Source: Meandrina meandrites (lineage: Eukaryota; Cnidaria; Anthozoa; Scleractinia; Meandrinidae). From it: a stretch of 64,000 bases of DNA. Location of the stretch: assembly GCA_963693305.1 (NCBI GenBank), contig OY855909.1, positions 3,819,241-3,883,240 of the forward strand. Reading direction: 5' to 3'. Positions 34,902-47,100 of this stretch are shown here, piece after piece. The stretch's first letter is position 1. Every line of letters starts with the position of its first letter. The notes beneath the pieces are model-generated. The model was not told the DNA's origin. It was given only the letters and a program-made list of their open reading frames with translations, and ran no database searches. Position numbers and translations under genes: made by a program.

Positions 34902-35378
34902 AGGGTCCCCTATACTTTTTACGTGAAGCGTGATTGAAGTAATTTATTTTTCCGTGAAACGTGATTGAAGCTTTTATTTTTTCGTGATTCGTGATTGCCA
35001 ATTTCAAGATCTTTTCACGTGCACGTGAAAGCAATTTTTAACTTAAACGTGACCCGTGAACGAAGAGTTGAATTAGACGTGATTGGTGAATCATATCTTG
35101 TTCAATTCTTTCAGTGTTCTACTCTAGTAAGTGTACGTCTTTGTTTTCAGCTCTGTGGTTAGGTTTTGAACAGATGAAACTTTGTAAGCTATCGAGACGT
35201 GATACGCAACACTCAAATCAAATTTTTGCGGTTTTACGCCTTCCGAGCGCTAGAGGCTAAACTGGGATCGCCTTGATTTTTGCGTGAACGTGAAAACATT
35301 TTGGTAATTATTCGTGACGCGTGAAAAGGCCAAATATTTTTACGTGATTCAGTTTTGCAAAGGGGTATAGGGGACCCT
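34902..35378 (+). mobile_element. MITE family A, copy 1, perfect 8 bp TSD (CTGCAATG)
   Basis: Ends AGGGTCCCCTATAC / GTATAGGGGACCCT; flanks CTGCAATG at 34894-34901 and 35379-35386 are identical. The body is made of diverged CACGTGAA/CGTGATTG units. The 8 bp duplication fits hAT- or P-type transposition. Copy 2 lies at 36030-36485 in the opposite orientation. Confidence 0.8.
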
Positions 35379-35615
35379 CTGCAATGCAGGCGCGTCTTTG
35401 GATGATTGATGGTGGAGCCACGGTGGAGGCATCCAACATGGCTCTCCCCCGACCCAAACGCGCTAGTGATTCCACTGAATTGCATTGCGCATCCTTGCTG
35501 CGCATGAGTTTTCGCGTCATTTAGCGCGCGCACGAGCGCGTGCGCACACACAACATTACGGCTCTTCTTTAAGGTTAAGCTCAGAAGAGAAATAAATGGT
35601 CATTTTCTTCCAAAT

Positions 35616-35967
35616 GAGCACGGTGACCCCCATTTTTTAATGCATAAATTTAAAAGACATCCGGTTGACTACAATATATCGCAATTGCTTTAAAAAGTAC
35701 GTTTTGAGGTAGTGCTGCTTACGCACGCACGCAGCAAAATCTTTAATTTCTTTCATAATCTTAATTCCAGTTTAATTAAAATGGTTTATTATGTCAGATT
35801 TAAGTCTATTTCGTTGAACTTCTTCGATATTTTAACGTAAGAAATGATTTTTTCTAGAAATGATAGTTCCCTTTTCGGATTATGAGCGTTCCTAGTAAGA
35901 ACCTCGTGGGTCATATGTTTACTATAATAGCCATCCAGGTTGCACAAAAACGAGCACGGTGACCCCC
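35616..35967 (+). repeat. Direct repeat of GAGCACGGTGACCCCC
   Basis: The 16-mer occurs at 35616-35631 and 35952-35967, each followed by an A/T-rich stretch and TGCAT/TGCATT. It lies between the two family A MITEs and probably marks a third, older repeat. Confidence 0.5.
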
Positions 35968-36029
35968 AATTTTTATTGCATTTTTGTAACGCTCATAACA
36001 TAGTTATGAACTGGACCAAGTCTTAGAAG

Positions 36030-36485
36030 AGGGTCCCCTATACCCCTTTGCAAAACTGAATCACGTAAAAATATTTGGCCTTTTCACGCGTCACGAATAA
36101 TTACCAAAATGTTTTCACGTTCACGCAAAAATCAAGGCGATCCCAGTTTAGACTCTAGCGCTCGGAAGGCGTAAAACCGCAAAAATTTGATTTGAGTGTT
36201 GCATATCACGTCTCGATAGCTTACAAAGTTTCATCTGTTCAAAACCTAGCCACAGAGCTGAAAACAAAGACGTACACTTACTAGAGCACTGAAAGAATTG
36301 ATAATTAAGCCACGAACAAGATATGATTCACCAATCACGTCTAATTCAACTCGTCGTTCACGGGTCACGTTTAAGTTAAAAATTGCTTTCACGTGCACGT
36401 GAAAAGATCTTGAAATTGGCAATCACGAATCACGAAAAAATAAATTACTTCAATCACGCTTCACGTAAAAAGTATAGGGGACCCT
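36030..36485 (-). mobile_element. MITE family A, copy 2, inverted
   Basis: Largely the reverse complement of 34902-35378, with the same AGGGTCCCC ends. The flanks CTTAGAAG (36022-36029) and CTAAGAAA (36486-36493) agree at 6 of 8 positions. The different flank sequence shows that this is an independent insertion and not a segmental inversion. Together the two copies make a ~470 bp-arm inverted repeat with a ~650 bp spacer. Confidence 0.75.
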
Positions 36486-37040
36486 CTAAGAAAATTCTAA
36501 ATACTCCTTCTTTTTCAGTGGAATCACAAAGATTTCACCAAAGTTGTGCTGCCGTGAAATGCACGTTGTTGAGCCGGTGGGGGGGTGGGAGAGGATTAGA
36601 ACAAAGGTCAAACGCACTGCGCGCGAACGATTCCCGCCAAAATTGCTGCCTGAACTGCTGCTTCCTGCTGCTTATAAAAGTTTCAAACTTTTGAAATCCT
36701 CCATTTGCAAGCCGAAAAATGTCGCTGACAGTGACTGAAAAATATTGTACGTCGCATGTGCATAGAAAATTTAATAACTGTGGGGCGATCTTGCAAAAGA
36801 GAAGAGCTCTGGCAGTATACAACGTTTCATACAAAAGTGTTGCACTTTTTCGTTTCAAACCCTTACTATTTCGAGGCGGTGAAAACCAGAAGTAGAGTTA
36901 GATTGTTAGTTAGATTGCCCGCTGTGAAGTTTTAGCCGTTTTAAATTCTCTTAATGGGGCCGTTTAGGTCAATAAAAACGCAGAAAAAGAACGAGGCCGA
37001 TATCCAGTCATCGTGACCAAATGGCCAAAAAGAGAACTTG
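36486..37040. other. Gene-free stretch
   Basis: No exon with recognisable family motifs on either strand. Short frames here are not supported by splice sites. Confidence 0.4.
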
Positions 37041-37044
37041 TTCA

Positions 37045-37165
37045 TCATGAGTTCTCGTAGCTCAGTGGCTAGAACGCCCGCCCGGTGTTTGGGAGGTCAT
37101 GGGTTCCCCGTCGGGGACAAAGACTTTTTCTTTGTCCCTCGCTCGCGACATGCAGAATATTTCAT
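37045..37165 (+). repeat. tRNA-derived SINE, copy 1
   Basis: The tRNA-like head TCGTAGCTCAGTGGCTAGAA (A box) is followed by GGTCATGGGTTCC (degenerate B box), a short tail with ACTTTTTCTTTGTCCC, and CGCTCGCGAC. It is the same family as 58050-58163. The anticodon arm cannot fold normally, so it is not a tRNA gene. Confidence 0.65.
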
Positions 37166-37399
37166 CTTTTTTTTCCTTATCACCGTACAAGAGAGCTTCG
37201 CTCTCGTTAAACTGCTCGCTTCTCGAAACAGATGTCCGCGGACAAAAATTTTCGCGCCAAATGGACCGGAGGCGGGCATTGCTTCAAACGACAGTAGACG
37301 CTGCGTCGTTGCGTTCCTTTCGGCGACAGCAGAACATATGTAAGCAGAAACGGGGGCTTTGCGCCGTCACCGAAACGAGAGGAAACGCCAATAGGGGCA

Positions 37400-37560
37400 G
37401 GGACTAGGTTGAAAAAAGACGTCAGCTAGATAAGAAAAAGCCGTCGTCTTTTTTGGGAGTTCAACTCGGGCGGTAAGCCGAGCAGACAAGCAGAGACAAG
37501 ACGTCTGAAATTCAGGCTAACGATCTATATCAAAGAAGAACACCAAGAATTAAGAATATT
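37400..37560 (+). other. Possible non-coding first exon
   Basis: A GC-rich segment ends at a strong GGTAAGTCTGG donor near 37561. It has no convincing start codon context and no + strand gene follows for 6.6 kb. It could be an lncRNA start or part of a repeat unit attached to the SINE upstream. Weak. Confidence 0.15.
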
Positions 37561-37856
37561 GGTAAGTCTGGATTTTTTGTTTCCTTCGGGATAACAAAAA
37601 GTAAACGCATTAATATAAACGGTGGCTTCTCCAGGAAGACTACAAAAATATTTTTCAACTTTATTTATTAAGCAAATTTTAATCTTTCTTCTACAGAGGC
37701 AATCAATTTCAATCTAAAATTCTAGCTAAAGTGGTGATTACACGTAACGTTGGCAAAAAGCACCTTTAGAATTTAAATTGCATGAACTCTGTTATTTTGA
37801 TTGTTACCTTTAATTTTTCAATCTGAAAATGTGAAACAAATATACGGCTTTAAAAA

Positions 37857-37944
37857 ACACCTCAGAGTAGAACAAAAAGCTATCTTACTTCCTTAAACGT
37901 ACACCTCAGAGTAGAACAAAAAGCTATCTTACTTCCTTAAACGT
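37857..37944 (+). repeat. Perfect 44 bp tandem duplication
   Basis: Two identical 44-base units (37857-37900 and 37901-37944), each beginning ACACCTCAGAGTAGAAC. The absence of any mismatch implies recent origin or an assembly artefact. Confidence 0.85.
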
Positions 37945-38051
37945 TTCCATTCAATTACAAAATAACTGGCACAGTCACAAGAATAAAATCAAAACTAACT
38001 TAAGAAAATAATCCACAGATGTTATTTCCAGAAGTTTTTTCCTTTGATTAG

Positions 38052-38057
38052 TTTATT
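38052..38057 (-). terminator. Candidate poly(A) signal, APMAP
   Basis: The minus strand reads AATAAA about 100 bases after the stop codon. Confidence 0.5.
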
Positions 38058-38156
38058 CTTCAAAGCCCCTGCCTACAAAGCCTTAAAATCGTCAAGAAAT
38101 CTTAGCCTTTTACTTTGAGTGGAGACCTTAGCTCCATAACCTTCATATTAACTGAA

Positions 38157-41100
38157 TCAGTCCTTTAAAACAAGCTTGCCCACGAATGGATTTTTGTAAC
38201 ATCCAAAGTACAGCACGTCGCCATCATCGTGTACCTCACTGATGCCAGGTACAGCACTGCCAGTTGGATCATGGAGGCTTCTGGTGATTTGACCATTCTC
38301 ATTCAACTCCAGGAGAACACTATGTCTTGTGCCTAGGGCATTTGATAGCCTTGGCATAGAGAACACCTAGATAGGTTCAAAAAGAGCATATTAAATGGCA
38401 AAGTCCGCATTTGAGCCTAGTGGCCCATTAGGCCAGAGCTTATACCAGTTTCCGTAGTATGATTAGCAAATAGGAGCATTTCCATTCTCGTCCCCAGAGG
38501 CCGCGATCCTTCTGGTCTGCGCCAGGAATCGAGACCTCTGGCCGCCTCCAAAACCGGAAGTCCATGATTTACGGACTCATTGTCAAACATGACAAATCTG
38601 ATTGGCTGAAAAATGCAAAACGCGTTCTTTGCGCATGCTCAGAAATTGGGAGCAGCCAGAGGTCTCGATTCCTGGCGCAGACCAGAAGGATCACGGCCTC
38701 TGGGGACGAGAATGGAGCATTTCTTCTCGCCATGGATGGGATGCGAGTCACAGGTTACTTTCCAGATCTAAATTTGCCAGTACCCATTTATACACCTGGG
38801 TGGAGAGAGGCACTATGAGAGTTAAGTGTCTTTCCCAAGAACACAACACAGTGACCCTGGCCAAAGCATAGGTGCATAACAGCACTTTTGCTAAGCTATT
38901 GATACAGGTGTTATGCAGGGCTTTGACTTAGAGCAGTACACTGCCAGAGGAAGAAACATGACAACACATACAGGAGTTGAAGCATTTTTACCTTAGCTAT
39001 AAAGTTCCTGGCCCTGGGGTACTGTACTAGCAGGTCGCTGAACTCTGTTCGTACAAATGCTATGCCAACCCAGTAGCCACCTTTACTACTGAGGCGAATG
39101 TTGTCTGGCAGTCCAGGCAGGTTTTGAGCAAAAACTTCAGATTTTCCCTCATGTTCTCCTTTAATGTAATACCTAGAAAAGTTTACAAGAAAATTATGTC
39201 ACCAAAATTTACTTGGATTATTTCTAGACAAATGCAATGTTCTAAACGATATAATTATTGGATTTGATTGAAGCAAACTGTGTTGAGATTCAATGCCTAA
39301 TACTTCTTGAAACAAGTTGAAAATGATATACAACTGTTATTTAAAAATAAGTGGAATTACACTGTCTTTTTTCATTGCTAATATTAATAACATTTTTCTT
39401 TATTACACTACACTTAATAATCAGTAGGGAGATCTGGGTGGCCTGAAAGTACCTATATTTTTTTTAGAAAAGTATTAATAACATAAAACACATCAATCCA
39501 TTTTCAGTGATACTGGTACAGTAATTGAATTAATAGGTTTAATACTTCATTATTCTTGCTGCAGTTGTTTCCAGTACCAGTACATGATCTCCCTCTGGGG
39601 AAATCTGGACGCCATTAGCAAAATGAAGACCGTCCATGAGTACTTCCATTTCTCCTGTCTTGGGGTGGTATGCCATTAATCTTCCAGTGTCATCTCCTTC
39701 AAGAAGCCCATACCGGAAATGGCGTCTTTGCCATTTAGCACTTGAATCTGTGAAGTAGATGGTTCCATCACGTGCAATGTCCAGGTCGTTAACAAATCGA
39801 AAGGGTTTGCCGTTAATTCCTGGTGAAGAAGGTACTAGTGTGCTCACAGTTCTGGCCTTGGGGTTCACTTCAAGCAGTCCAAAATATGCATCAGCCACTA
39901 TCAAGTTGATCCCATATCTGTCAAAGCGCATTCCTAATGGCCGACCACATGTGGGCTCAAGCTCTTCAGTTCCTGTAATGACAATGTACTCCAGTTTAAA
40001 TTTGTTACTGAAAATCTGTCATCCCTACTATAGTTAAAGATTTTGATTTTTTATTCATCTTTACTCTCATCACAAAGTCTGATTCTGTTAATAAACTTAA
40101 GTAGAAACTGAATACTCTTATGGCTGATGGCAGCAATGTCATAAGCCTGCAGCAGGGCGGGGGGATATCCCAAAAAAGCTCAATAACATTATTTCTGGGG
40201 GTCAAGTAAAAAAAAAATACAATTATAATCATTAACTATTTAAAATGTTTTTTCAGTAAATGTTAATCTAACAGTAAAAGACTGGAGTGCATCAACCACT
40301 GCTTCCCAACTAAGTCTTCCTGATGCATTTTTTTTCCACACAAAATAACTTTCTACTTTTGCCTGTGAAGCAATGGAAGACATCCGTATTCACAGGCTGC
40401 TCTGTACATAGGCTACAAAGTAAACAATGTTAATAAATTTTATTTTATTTTAAGTTATTATCTTACCACATGGTGGCTTGCCAGTACGAACGACATCTAT
40501 CACTTTATCTCCCTCAAGTTTGACAATTCTGCCATCTGCCAAGCCAGTGTATAGAGTACCTTGAAAAATAATGGTGACATTGTGGCACGTCATGCATAAT
40601 GTAAAACACAGTTTTCCTCGCAAAAGTAGCAGTGATCACTTTTAAGTGGAGTCTTACAAATATGCAAGGTGTGCGAGGCATGCGAGGCAAGGCATGACTG
40701 AGGCGAGGCATGTGAGGCAGAAATCCCTAACCCCAATAAAAAGGCTATCCACAAGCTACCTAAGCTAACTGTAGGCTAACCGAAGTGCTATTTAGGCTAA
40801 CTGGAGTGCCATGTAGGCTAACCGAAGTGCTATGTAGGCTAACTGGAATGGCTTGCATGACTCGCTGCCTCGCACTTTGTAACGACCCTTTTTAAAAAGT
40901 GCAAGAATCACTTTATATGCAAGATGAGTATGACTGTTGCATTCTCTATATAAATAATTGAACAGAAAATTAACTCCAAAGTTTGGTCACCTGTGCTATC
41001 TGCTGCTATAGATTCAGGACCAAGCAGCTGTCCTTCAAACAATCTCTCAGTCTGTGTTAAAATGCTGTTAATCTCCAACACTCCTTCAAACTTAGGGCTC

Positions 41101-41358
41101 TTCTTTTCAAGACCACTAGTTTGTACAAAGTAATTTAAAAGCAAAAACATCAAAGTTGTTGCAACATTTTTTAATGTTAGACCTTACAGGGGGGGGGGGG
41201 GGGTAAGGTTTTCCTATCACACTGTTCTAGTGTCATTCCTGTTGCATAGCAACATGTGATGATTTTGATGTTAAATTGGAGGAGACAAAGTGTATATAAC
41301 AATCAAACTATCACATATGCAGGTTTTGAACAGCTTCACATCAAAACGAAAGCTACGT

Positions 41359-41440
<82 letters not shown>

Positions 41441-41787
41441 ATTTATTTTTTCCCCAATGCTGGCATTGTGCATATGCACCATACGGTAACCAACCATGGA
41501 TCCAGACTGTTTTCCACAGTTTCCCGGAAATCAGTCAACATCTTGTCATAGCAGCTCAAAATACCCAGAAGTGGTCTTTGGGGAGTCAGTATGTAAAAAA
41601 TTCCCGAGGGAGCATGCCGTGCCCCTGGAGTCTTGCTATTTATGCTGCAAATTAATGTGCTAAACAACTCACAGTTCAGACATACCTGATTGGCTTAGGA
41701 TCAATTGGAGACGGCAGAAAAAAGAGCAAAACGTCTAGAGCACTTAAAATCAGTAACACCAAGGTCACCAACATTCCTAAAGGACCC
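38157..41787 (-). CDS. APMAP: APMAP / strictosidine synthase-like beta-propeller, N-terminal exon missing
   Basis: Single-pass membrane protein with a six-bladed propeller; the vertebrate protein has arylesterase activity (family knowledge). Exons found, transcript order: 41787-41686, 41115-40991, 40559-40467, 39972-39546, 39172-38992, 38366-38157, all GT-AG and phase-matched, about 379 codons; the human protein has 416. Exon one of this list encodes the membrane anchor (LGMLVTLVLLILSALDVLLF) then SPIDPKPIS. Then: ERLFEGQLLGPESIA, YTGLADGRIVKLEGDKV, CGRPLGMRFD, FVNDLDIARDGTIYFTDSS, KWQRRHF, FANGVQISPEGDHVLVLETT, NLPGLPDNIRLSSKGGYWVG, and SLHDPTG..ISEVHDDGDVLYFGC near the C-terminus. All are characteristic of APMAP. 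Roughly 35-40 N-terminal cytosolic residues should lie on an upstream exon above 41790 that I could not locate. Confidence 0.92.
38482..38715. mobile_element. 234 bp MITE with 7 bp TSD (AGCATTT), APMAP last intron
   Basis: The ends CCATTCTCGTCCCCAGAGGC and its inverse, continuing through a GATCCTTCTGGTCTGCGCC block, give ~70 bp inverted arms. AGCATTT occurs at 38475-38481 and 38716-38722. Nearly perfect arms suggest a fairly recent insertion. Confidence 0.75.
38745..38875 (-). repeat. SINE-like interspersed repeat, inverse copy
   Basis: The reverse complement carries CACCCAGGTGTATAAATGGG and TACTGGCAAATTTA, matching the block at 29935-30165. It lies directly beside the MITE at 38482-38715, in the same intron. 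Confidence 0.55.
40755..40860 (+). repeat. ~24 bp minisatellite in APMAP intron
   Basis: About four units of GTAGGCTAACCGAAGTGCTA alternating with TAGGCTAACTGGAGTGCCAT. It is bracketed by inverted GCGAGGCA/TGCCTCGC blocks (about 40670-40700 and 40860-40875), so the whole may be a small foldback repeat. Confidence 0.6.
41189..41203. repeat. G15 homopolymer
   Basis: An uninterrupted G run in the APMAP intron between the anchor exon and the next exon. Confidence 0.75.
41364..41438 (+). repeat. (GA)n microsatellite, ~75 bp
   Basis: A near-perfect GA dinucleotide array in an APMAP intron. Frames reading Arg-Glu repeats across it are not genes. Confidence 0.9.
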
Positions 41788-44192
41788 CTGTGTAACAAAA
41801 TACAGTGTTAGCAAATTTTTCATTTGTGGAATCCGAACTACACTATACACTACAAGACAGGATCAACGATCCTTTTGTCACTTAGAACAGCAGAGTGGGG
41901 GTGGCATTTTTCCCCTTAGGCCAGGACCCCACAAGCCTCCTATACTGACACCTATTGGGTTTAATCACACATTTCCCTTGCTCCCTCCCCCCCCCCCCCT
42001 CCGATAAAATACCGCATCAGATCTTCCTTTTAGGGTTTTTGCACCCTACACTCCATATTTGATTTTCTTTTTTACAGATCAGCTGATTGTTAACCACAAT
42101 TGAGTATTATTGCTGGCTCGCCTTAGCGAGGCAGCATACTATTCTGGTAATCCTGTGTATGTTGGGTATCCTGTTTTGTATATGCGGTTCGGAGCCACAT
42201 TTTTGGATGTCAGATTTAGCGCATGCGGTCTACGATTTTGTATATTTTTATTACGTCATGCGATTGCGTAAATTACCGTTTGTCATAGGATTGCGTGAAG
42301 TAGCGTTTATTAAGCATATACAGTAAATAATTGTTTGATTTTTTGGTAGATATGTAAACGTCATCTGCTACATTGTACCATTCTACCTATGAATAGCGTT
42401 GAAAACTGAATATGCTGTTTAATGCTTCTTTGTTAGAACCGAAATTTGCGCCGTATTTCAAGGAGCCCTATGAAAGTACAATTTAGTACATTTAGTCACG
42501 TCAAAAGGTCCAATATTATAATAGCTTATAATGTAACGTTACAGAAATGCTTCCGATGTTTTGGCGAACATCATGTGGCAAGTTCTACAATTAAACTTTT
42601 TAATACTATTCAGCTTTCAACACCCTGTTGAACACCGTTGTATTGTTGCGCGTATTTCAAAACAAAATTTTATGAGATTTTCCCAATTTTGCAAGCTGCT
42701 CTGAGTAACAACTTGTGGCGTATGATTGTGTAAATTCTGCCATATTTGCTCGCGAGACCATTGTTTGATTCTTAGGCAGATATGGATTCATCTGCTCTTT
42801 TCTACGATTGTTACTTAAACTGGTGTTGAACATCGAATATTGGTGTCAAACGCTGCTGTGTTCAATAATGAATGTATTGTAAACAAAAATGTCCGTACAT
42901 TTTTTGGCAGTCTGGGGAAAATATATTTCAGAAGCAGCGAAAGTTACACGTAACGAGTCGTGACACTTTAATTTAATGCTAGCCATTGTTTATTTATTTT
43001 CTTTTTAAGATAAGGAAGTCTTCTGCTACTTGTTAGAATTCTAGCTGTTCATACTATTCCGCAATGTCGAATTGCTTAAGGCCGTTATGTTGTTAGTAAC
43101 ATTTTCAGCCAGATGTTTTCCCATTTTTTCCAACCAGCCCAGGGAAAGAGATCAACATTATGTGATGTCGGATGCAGTCAATCTCTTTTGTTTATTTTGA
43201 ACGCTTTTTGCTGCTGTTACGCTCCAAACTCCAAAAATAGTGTAGTGTAATCTTTAATTCCTATAGCCAGCACTCAATTTCATAAGATAGTTTCAAAGCA
43301 TTTGTGTTCAGTGCAGGAACTTATAAACACTCAAGCAGGCACAAACTACCAAGGTACTTGGCCATTAAAAGAAAAGTAAACTGACTACTGGAGGAGCGGC
43401 CGAGGGAGAGTTTGCATAAATTTCACTATAAAGAGAAGTTTCATGCGCGTGTTTCTAAATCTGCGCCCCCTCTAATTCGAAACATGAAGCACAAACCTAT
43501 CAGAGGATGATACAAAATACAGAATCCGACGCAGGAACCGTACTGGCGCCAGAATGTAAATTAACTAGTTTAAAAGTTCAGTTGCCTGCCTGTCTGCAAG
43601 TCATGCAAATCTCTTCATGGAGGAAGATTTGTTAAAAGCTTACATCTTTTCGGCGATTCCTGTTTAGCAAGCGTCGAACAGCTCACAGCAAACTCCGTTG
43701 AAACGTGGCGCCAATGTGGAAAGGCAATTCTGGAACTATGAAATTCTACACCGCCTGCCGAAAGATTAGTGACGATTGCGTGACACTATAAATGACATTG
43801 TGCATTATGTGACAAAGGGAAGTTGATTTTTGATCACGCAATGATTTCGCAAGGACTTTATAACACCGATAACTTGAGTTGGCCTGCGCCGGGTACATCC
43901 TTTCACTCTTTTCTTTGCATAAATTTAGTAACGACAGAAAACAACTATACTATAAAACATTTTAAACTTGCGAGATCAGAAAATATTTCAGACACCCATT
44001 TCCCGTCCCAGTCCACCAGCACTAGCACTGCCACGTTACGTGTACTAAAGTTTTGCGCAAGCGCCAACAATTTACAAACCTAACAGCAAAGAAAAGCAAA
44101 AGGAAAGTGGGAATTGCTTGATAATTTGTGAGAAAAGATTACTCAACTGCAGTATTTAAAAGGGCTTTTTCGCCTTACACGACTCTAGAATA
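41788..44192. other. Shared upstream region of APMAP and YIF1
   Basis: This interval separates the first APMAP exon I found (minus strand) from the YIF1 start (plus strand). It must hold the missing APMAP first exon and both promoters if the exon lies here. I saw no convincing ATG-plus-donor exon on the minus strand. A TATTTAAAA motif lies about 40 bases upstream of the YIF1 ATG (near 44153). Confidence 0.35.
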
Positions 44193-47100
44193 ATGGACCC
44201 GCCAATGGGAGGTAAAGTTCTCATGTTTTTCTCCTGTATTTTAATAATATCTGTGGAATTATTTTCACCCACAATAGACTGTTGTGTCAAATTTTTCATT
44301 TTGCACAATCAATTTCTTGTGATTCTTTAGTTGCAAGAAATATATATTTTTTGTGTTATATTTTTGTTCGTAATAAGAACCGTTTAAGGCCTGTCTGTTT
44401 TAAAATGACTCGATTATCAACGGAGATGTATAAAACCGAATTGAACATGTTTCGCTTCTCATGATCAGTCCCCAACGTAAATTTATTGCGAACAAACGTG
44501 TCCAAACAGTAGAGCAGATCAGTCAAAAACACCTTTCTCTTAGAGGAATGTGAGTACTGAAATTCACAATGCAACCTTGATACCAGTTGACAAATAGCAG
44601 ACAACAGAGGTTGAATTACAGTTTACAAAGAGTGATTCAACATGATTCAGAGAGTGCTGATGTGACAGGAAGTCAGTGGTGACTTGTAATAGTATTTCTG
44701 ACCTTAGTGCTGTTAAAAACAGGGTTTGTCAGCCAACACTATGATGTCGTCCGGTTAGCCTGAATAACATTCTGGTCTGCAGTCTGCGTTTGCACACAGA
44801 GACAAACAAGCTACTAAATACTAAATAAAGTTGTTTTGTTTTGTTTTTAAGTTAACTTTAACTGCACTTAAATTATCTTTTTTCTCACCAATCTTCTAAA
44901 GCTTTTAAATTAACCTTCCTACTCTGCAAGGCTGATAAAAAACATTTCATTTGTTGATTTTGGCCATACTTTTACAATTATTTTCTATTTAACATGTACA
45001 ATAAACTGTAACAGAAGTTGTTTGGGAGGAATGATTTGAATGGATTTTATCAATAGTTGCATACATGTATCAAATCCAGTGAGTTTTTTACCAGAAATAA
45101 TTCTATTGACTTCAGTATTGTCACCTGTTATCCAATCACAGAGCATGTTATATTTTGATTACTTTAAGTAATTACACGATGAGAATCTAGTTGGGTTAGG
45201 TAATAAATTACCTTTGGTTGATTTTCTTCCGTAAACTGTTTTAACTGAGATAATCATGTTATTTACAGTTTCATCTTTCCTTTTCCTCTAGACCCTAACT
45301 TCTACCCAATGCAAACTGCTCCTCGCAGGCGTTCACCACTTGATGGTATCTGTGATGTTTATTCTTTCTTTACTAACCTTTCTGCATGTTGCATGCTCTT
45401 GATGTACATGTACATGAATGGGTTGTGATTATTTTTCATGAAAGCATCATGACACTATCAACTGTAACCTTTACTCTGTCTTAAAGTACTGTAAAACTAT
45501 TAATTCTTTAAAAGCTTTTTCTTTCTCTCTGATTAAAACTGCTTTTTTAACAAAAGATTATCATAATTTGAAGCAACTTTATAATACGTTGTTAAATAAC
45601 TAAATTACATACTAAGTTAGTATAGATCATCGCATGGGGCTGAGTAAAATTAAGGATTAATCTAACAATCACATGTTTTCAGAAGTTGCAGAAATTGCCC
45701 GTGTCATGCAGCAATGACGGGAATTTCTGCAACTTCTGAAAACACTAGTGATATTAATCTAATTTTACCAGAAAACATTGTATTGTTAGAATTGTATTGT
45801 TACAATACATTATAGTAATAGCTTGGTTTCTTGTGACAAATGTATTTGCTTTGATCAATGATGTTAAAATGTGGTGTTTAAACTGGCAGGAGTTAAACTT
45901 TCATAACTATGGTACAATATACAAATTTTGTTATGCATATAAATTGATTATAAAAATATGTTTTCAAAAGATGTCAATTGATGGCACAAACAAAGTAATG
46001 ACATGGCACAAAGAATCTTAAGCAGGATAAATATTACCTTGTGTTAAAAAGTAAATAACTGCTATTTTCATTATAATAAATTACCTTCAAATTGAAGGTC
46101 TATAAAAACATGTGGATGGTGTGTAGGAACATTCAACTTTGCAAACAAATGCAAAAGAGGATGTACAGTATGTGGTTGTTATATAAGGGGACGAATTAAA
46201 CAGTTTACAAGCTGACATTAAATTTTTACTTCATTAGAATGATTAAAATACCTGTAAAATGTGACAAAACATGATTTGTTTTCTATTAGTGATCCAATAA
46301 TCTTTGAGATCTAATCATAACTGATTTACAGATTAATGAGTTCAGTCAGCTTGGCATATCCTAACAATAATATGATATGAAATTATTATAAAATGCATGT
46401 GGATTACTTGACATAGACATAAATTTTTTTTAATCAATGTTTTTACCAGTAAATATGAAAGATTGAAATAAGTAACTTGATGTATAAATGGTGACAAATG
46501 GTTCACCAGTTGAATAGTGTTAATGCAAGCGAAAAAAAAATGTACATAAGCCATGTACGTTTTTTCCAAATGTATAAATTAAATTAATTTTCACTTTATG
46601 TTCATCTTGGGCTTTATAATTTTTTTTTTTTAATGGAAGATTTCTAATAAAGGTGTATAGCTGCTGTTAAGTCTGCTGAAGGCAAAAAAGTGAAATGGTC
46701 TTTTTGTGTGTGCAGTTTAAAAGTACTGTGTTCTTTTGTTAATGTTTTTCTTTACTGTGGTTAACATTATATTATTTGTGAATTCTCTGCTCCATTTGCC
46801 ATTTAGATAACAATGATATGTATAATCAAAGAGTGCCTGTACAGAAGAGAAATGTTAAAGCAGGTACGCACTGGTTTCTACCAGTTCAGCAAGCATGTTT
46901 AGTTTTAAAAAAGATGTACATGTATGTGCCAACAACTTTGACTATGGTCAATGTTAATTATTAATGTTTTTGCCTTACAGCTCACCACCGAGGGGGCCCA
47001 TATGGAGGACAAGGTGGTCCCACCCCCCTGTTTGAGGATACCAGTACAGACCAACAACAGGGAATGCCAGGCATGCCAGGGGGGTTTGGACAGTTTGCTG

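Noticed and set aside
41256..41655. Arg-Glu repeat protein
   Set aside because: Direct translation of a (GA)n microsatellite in an intron.
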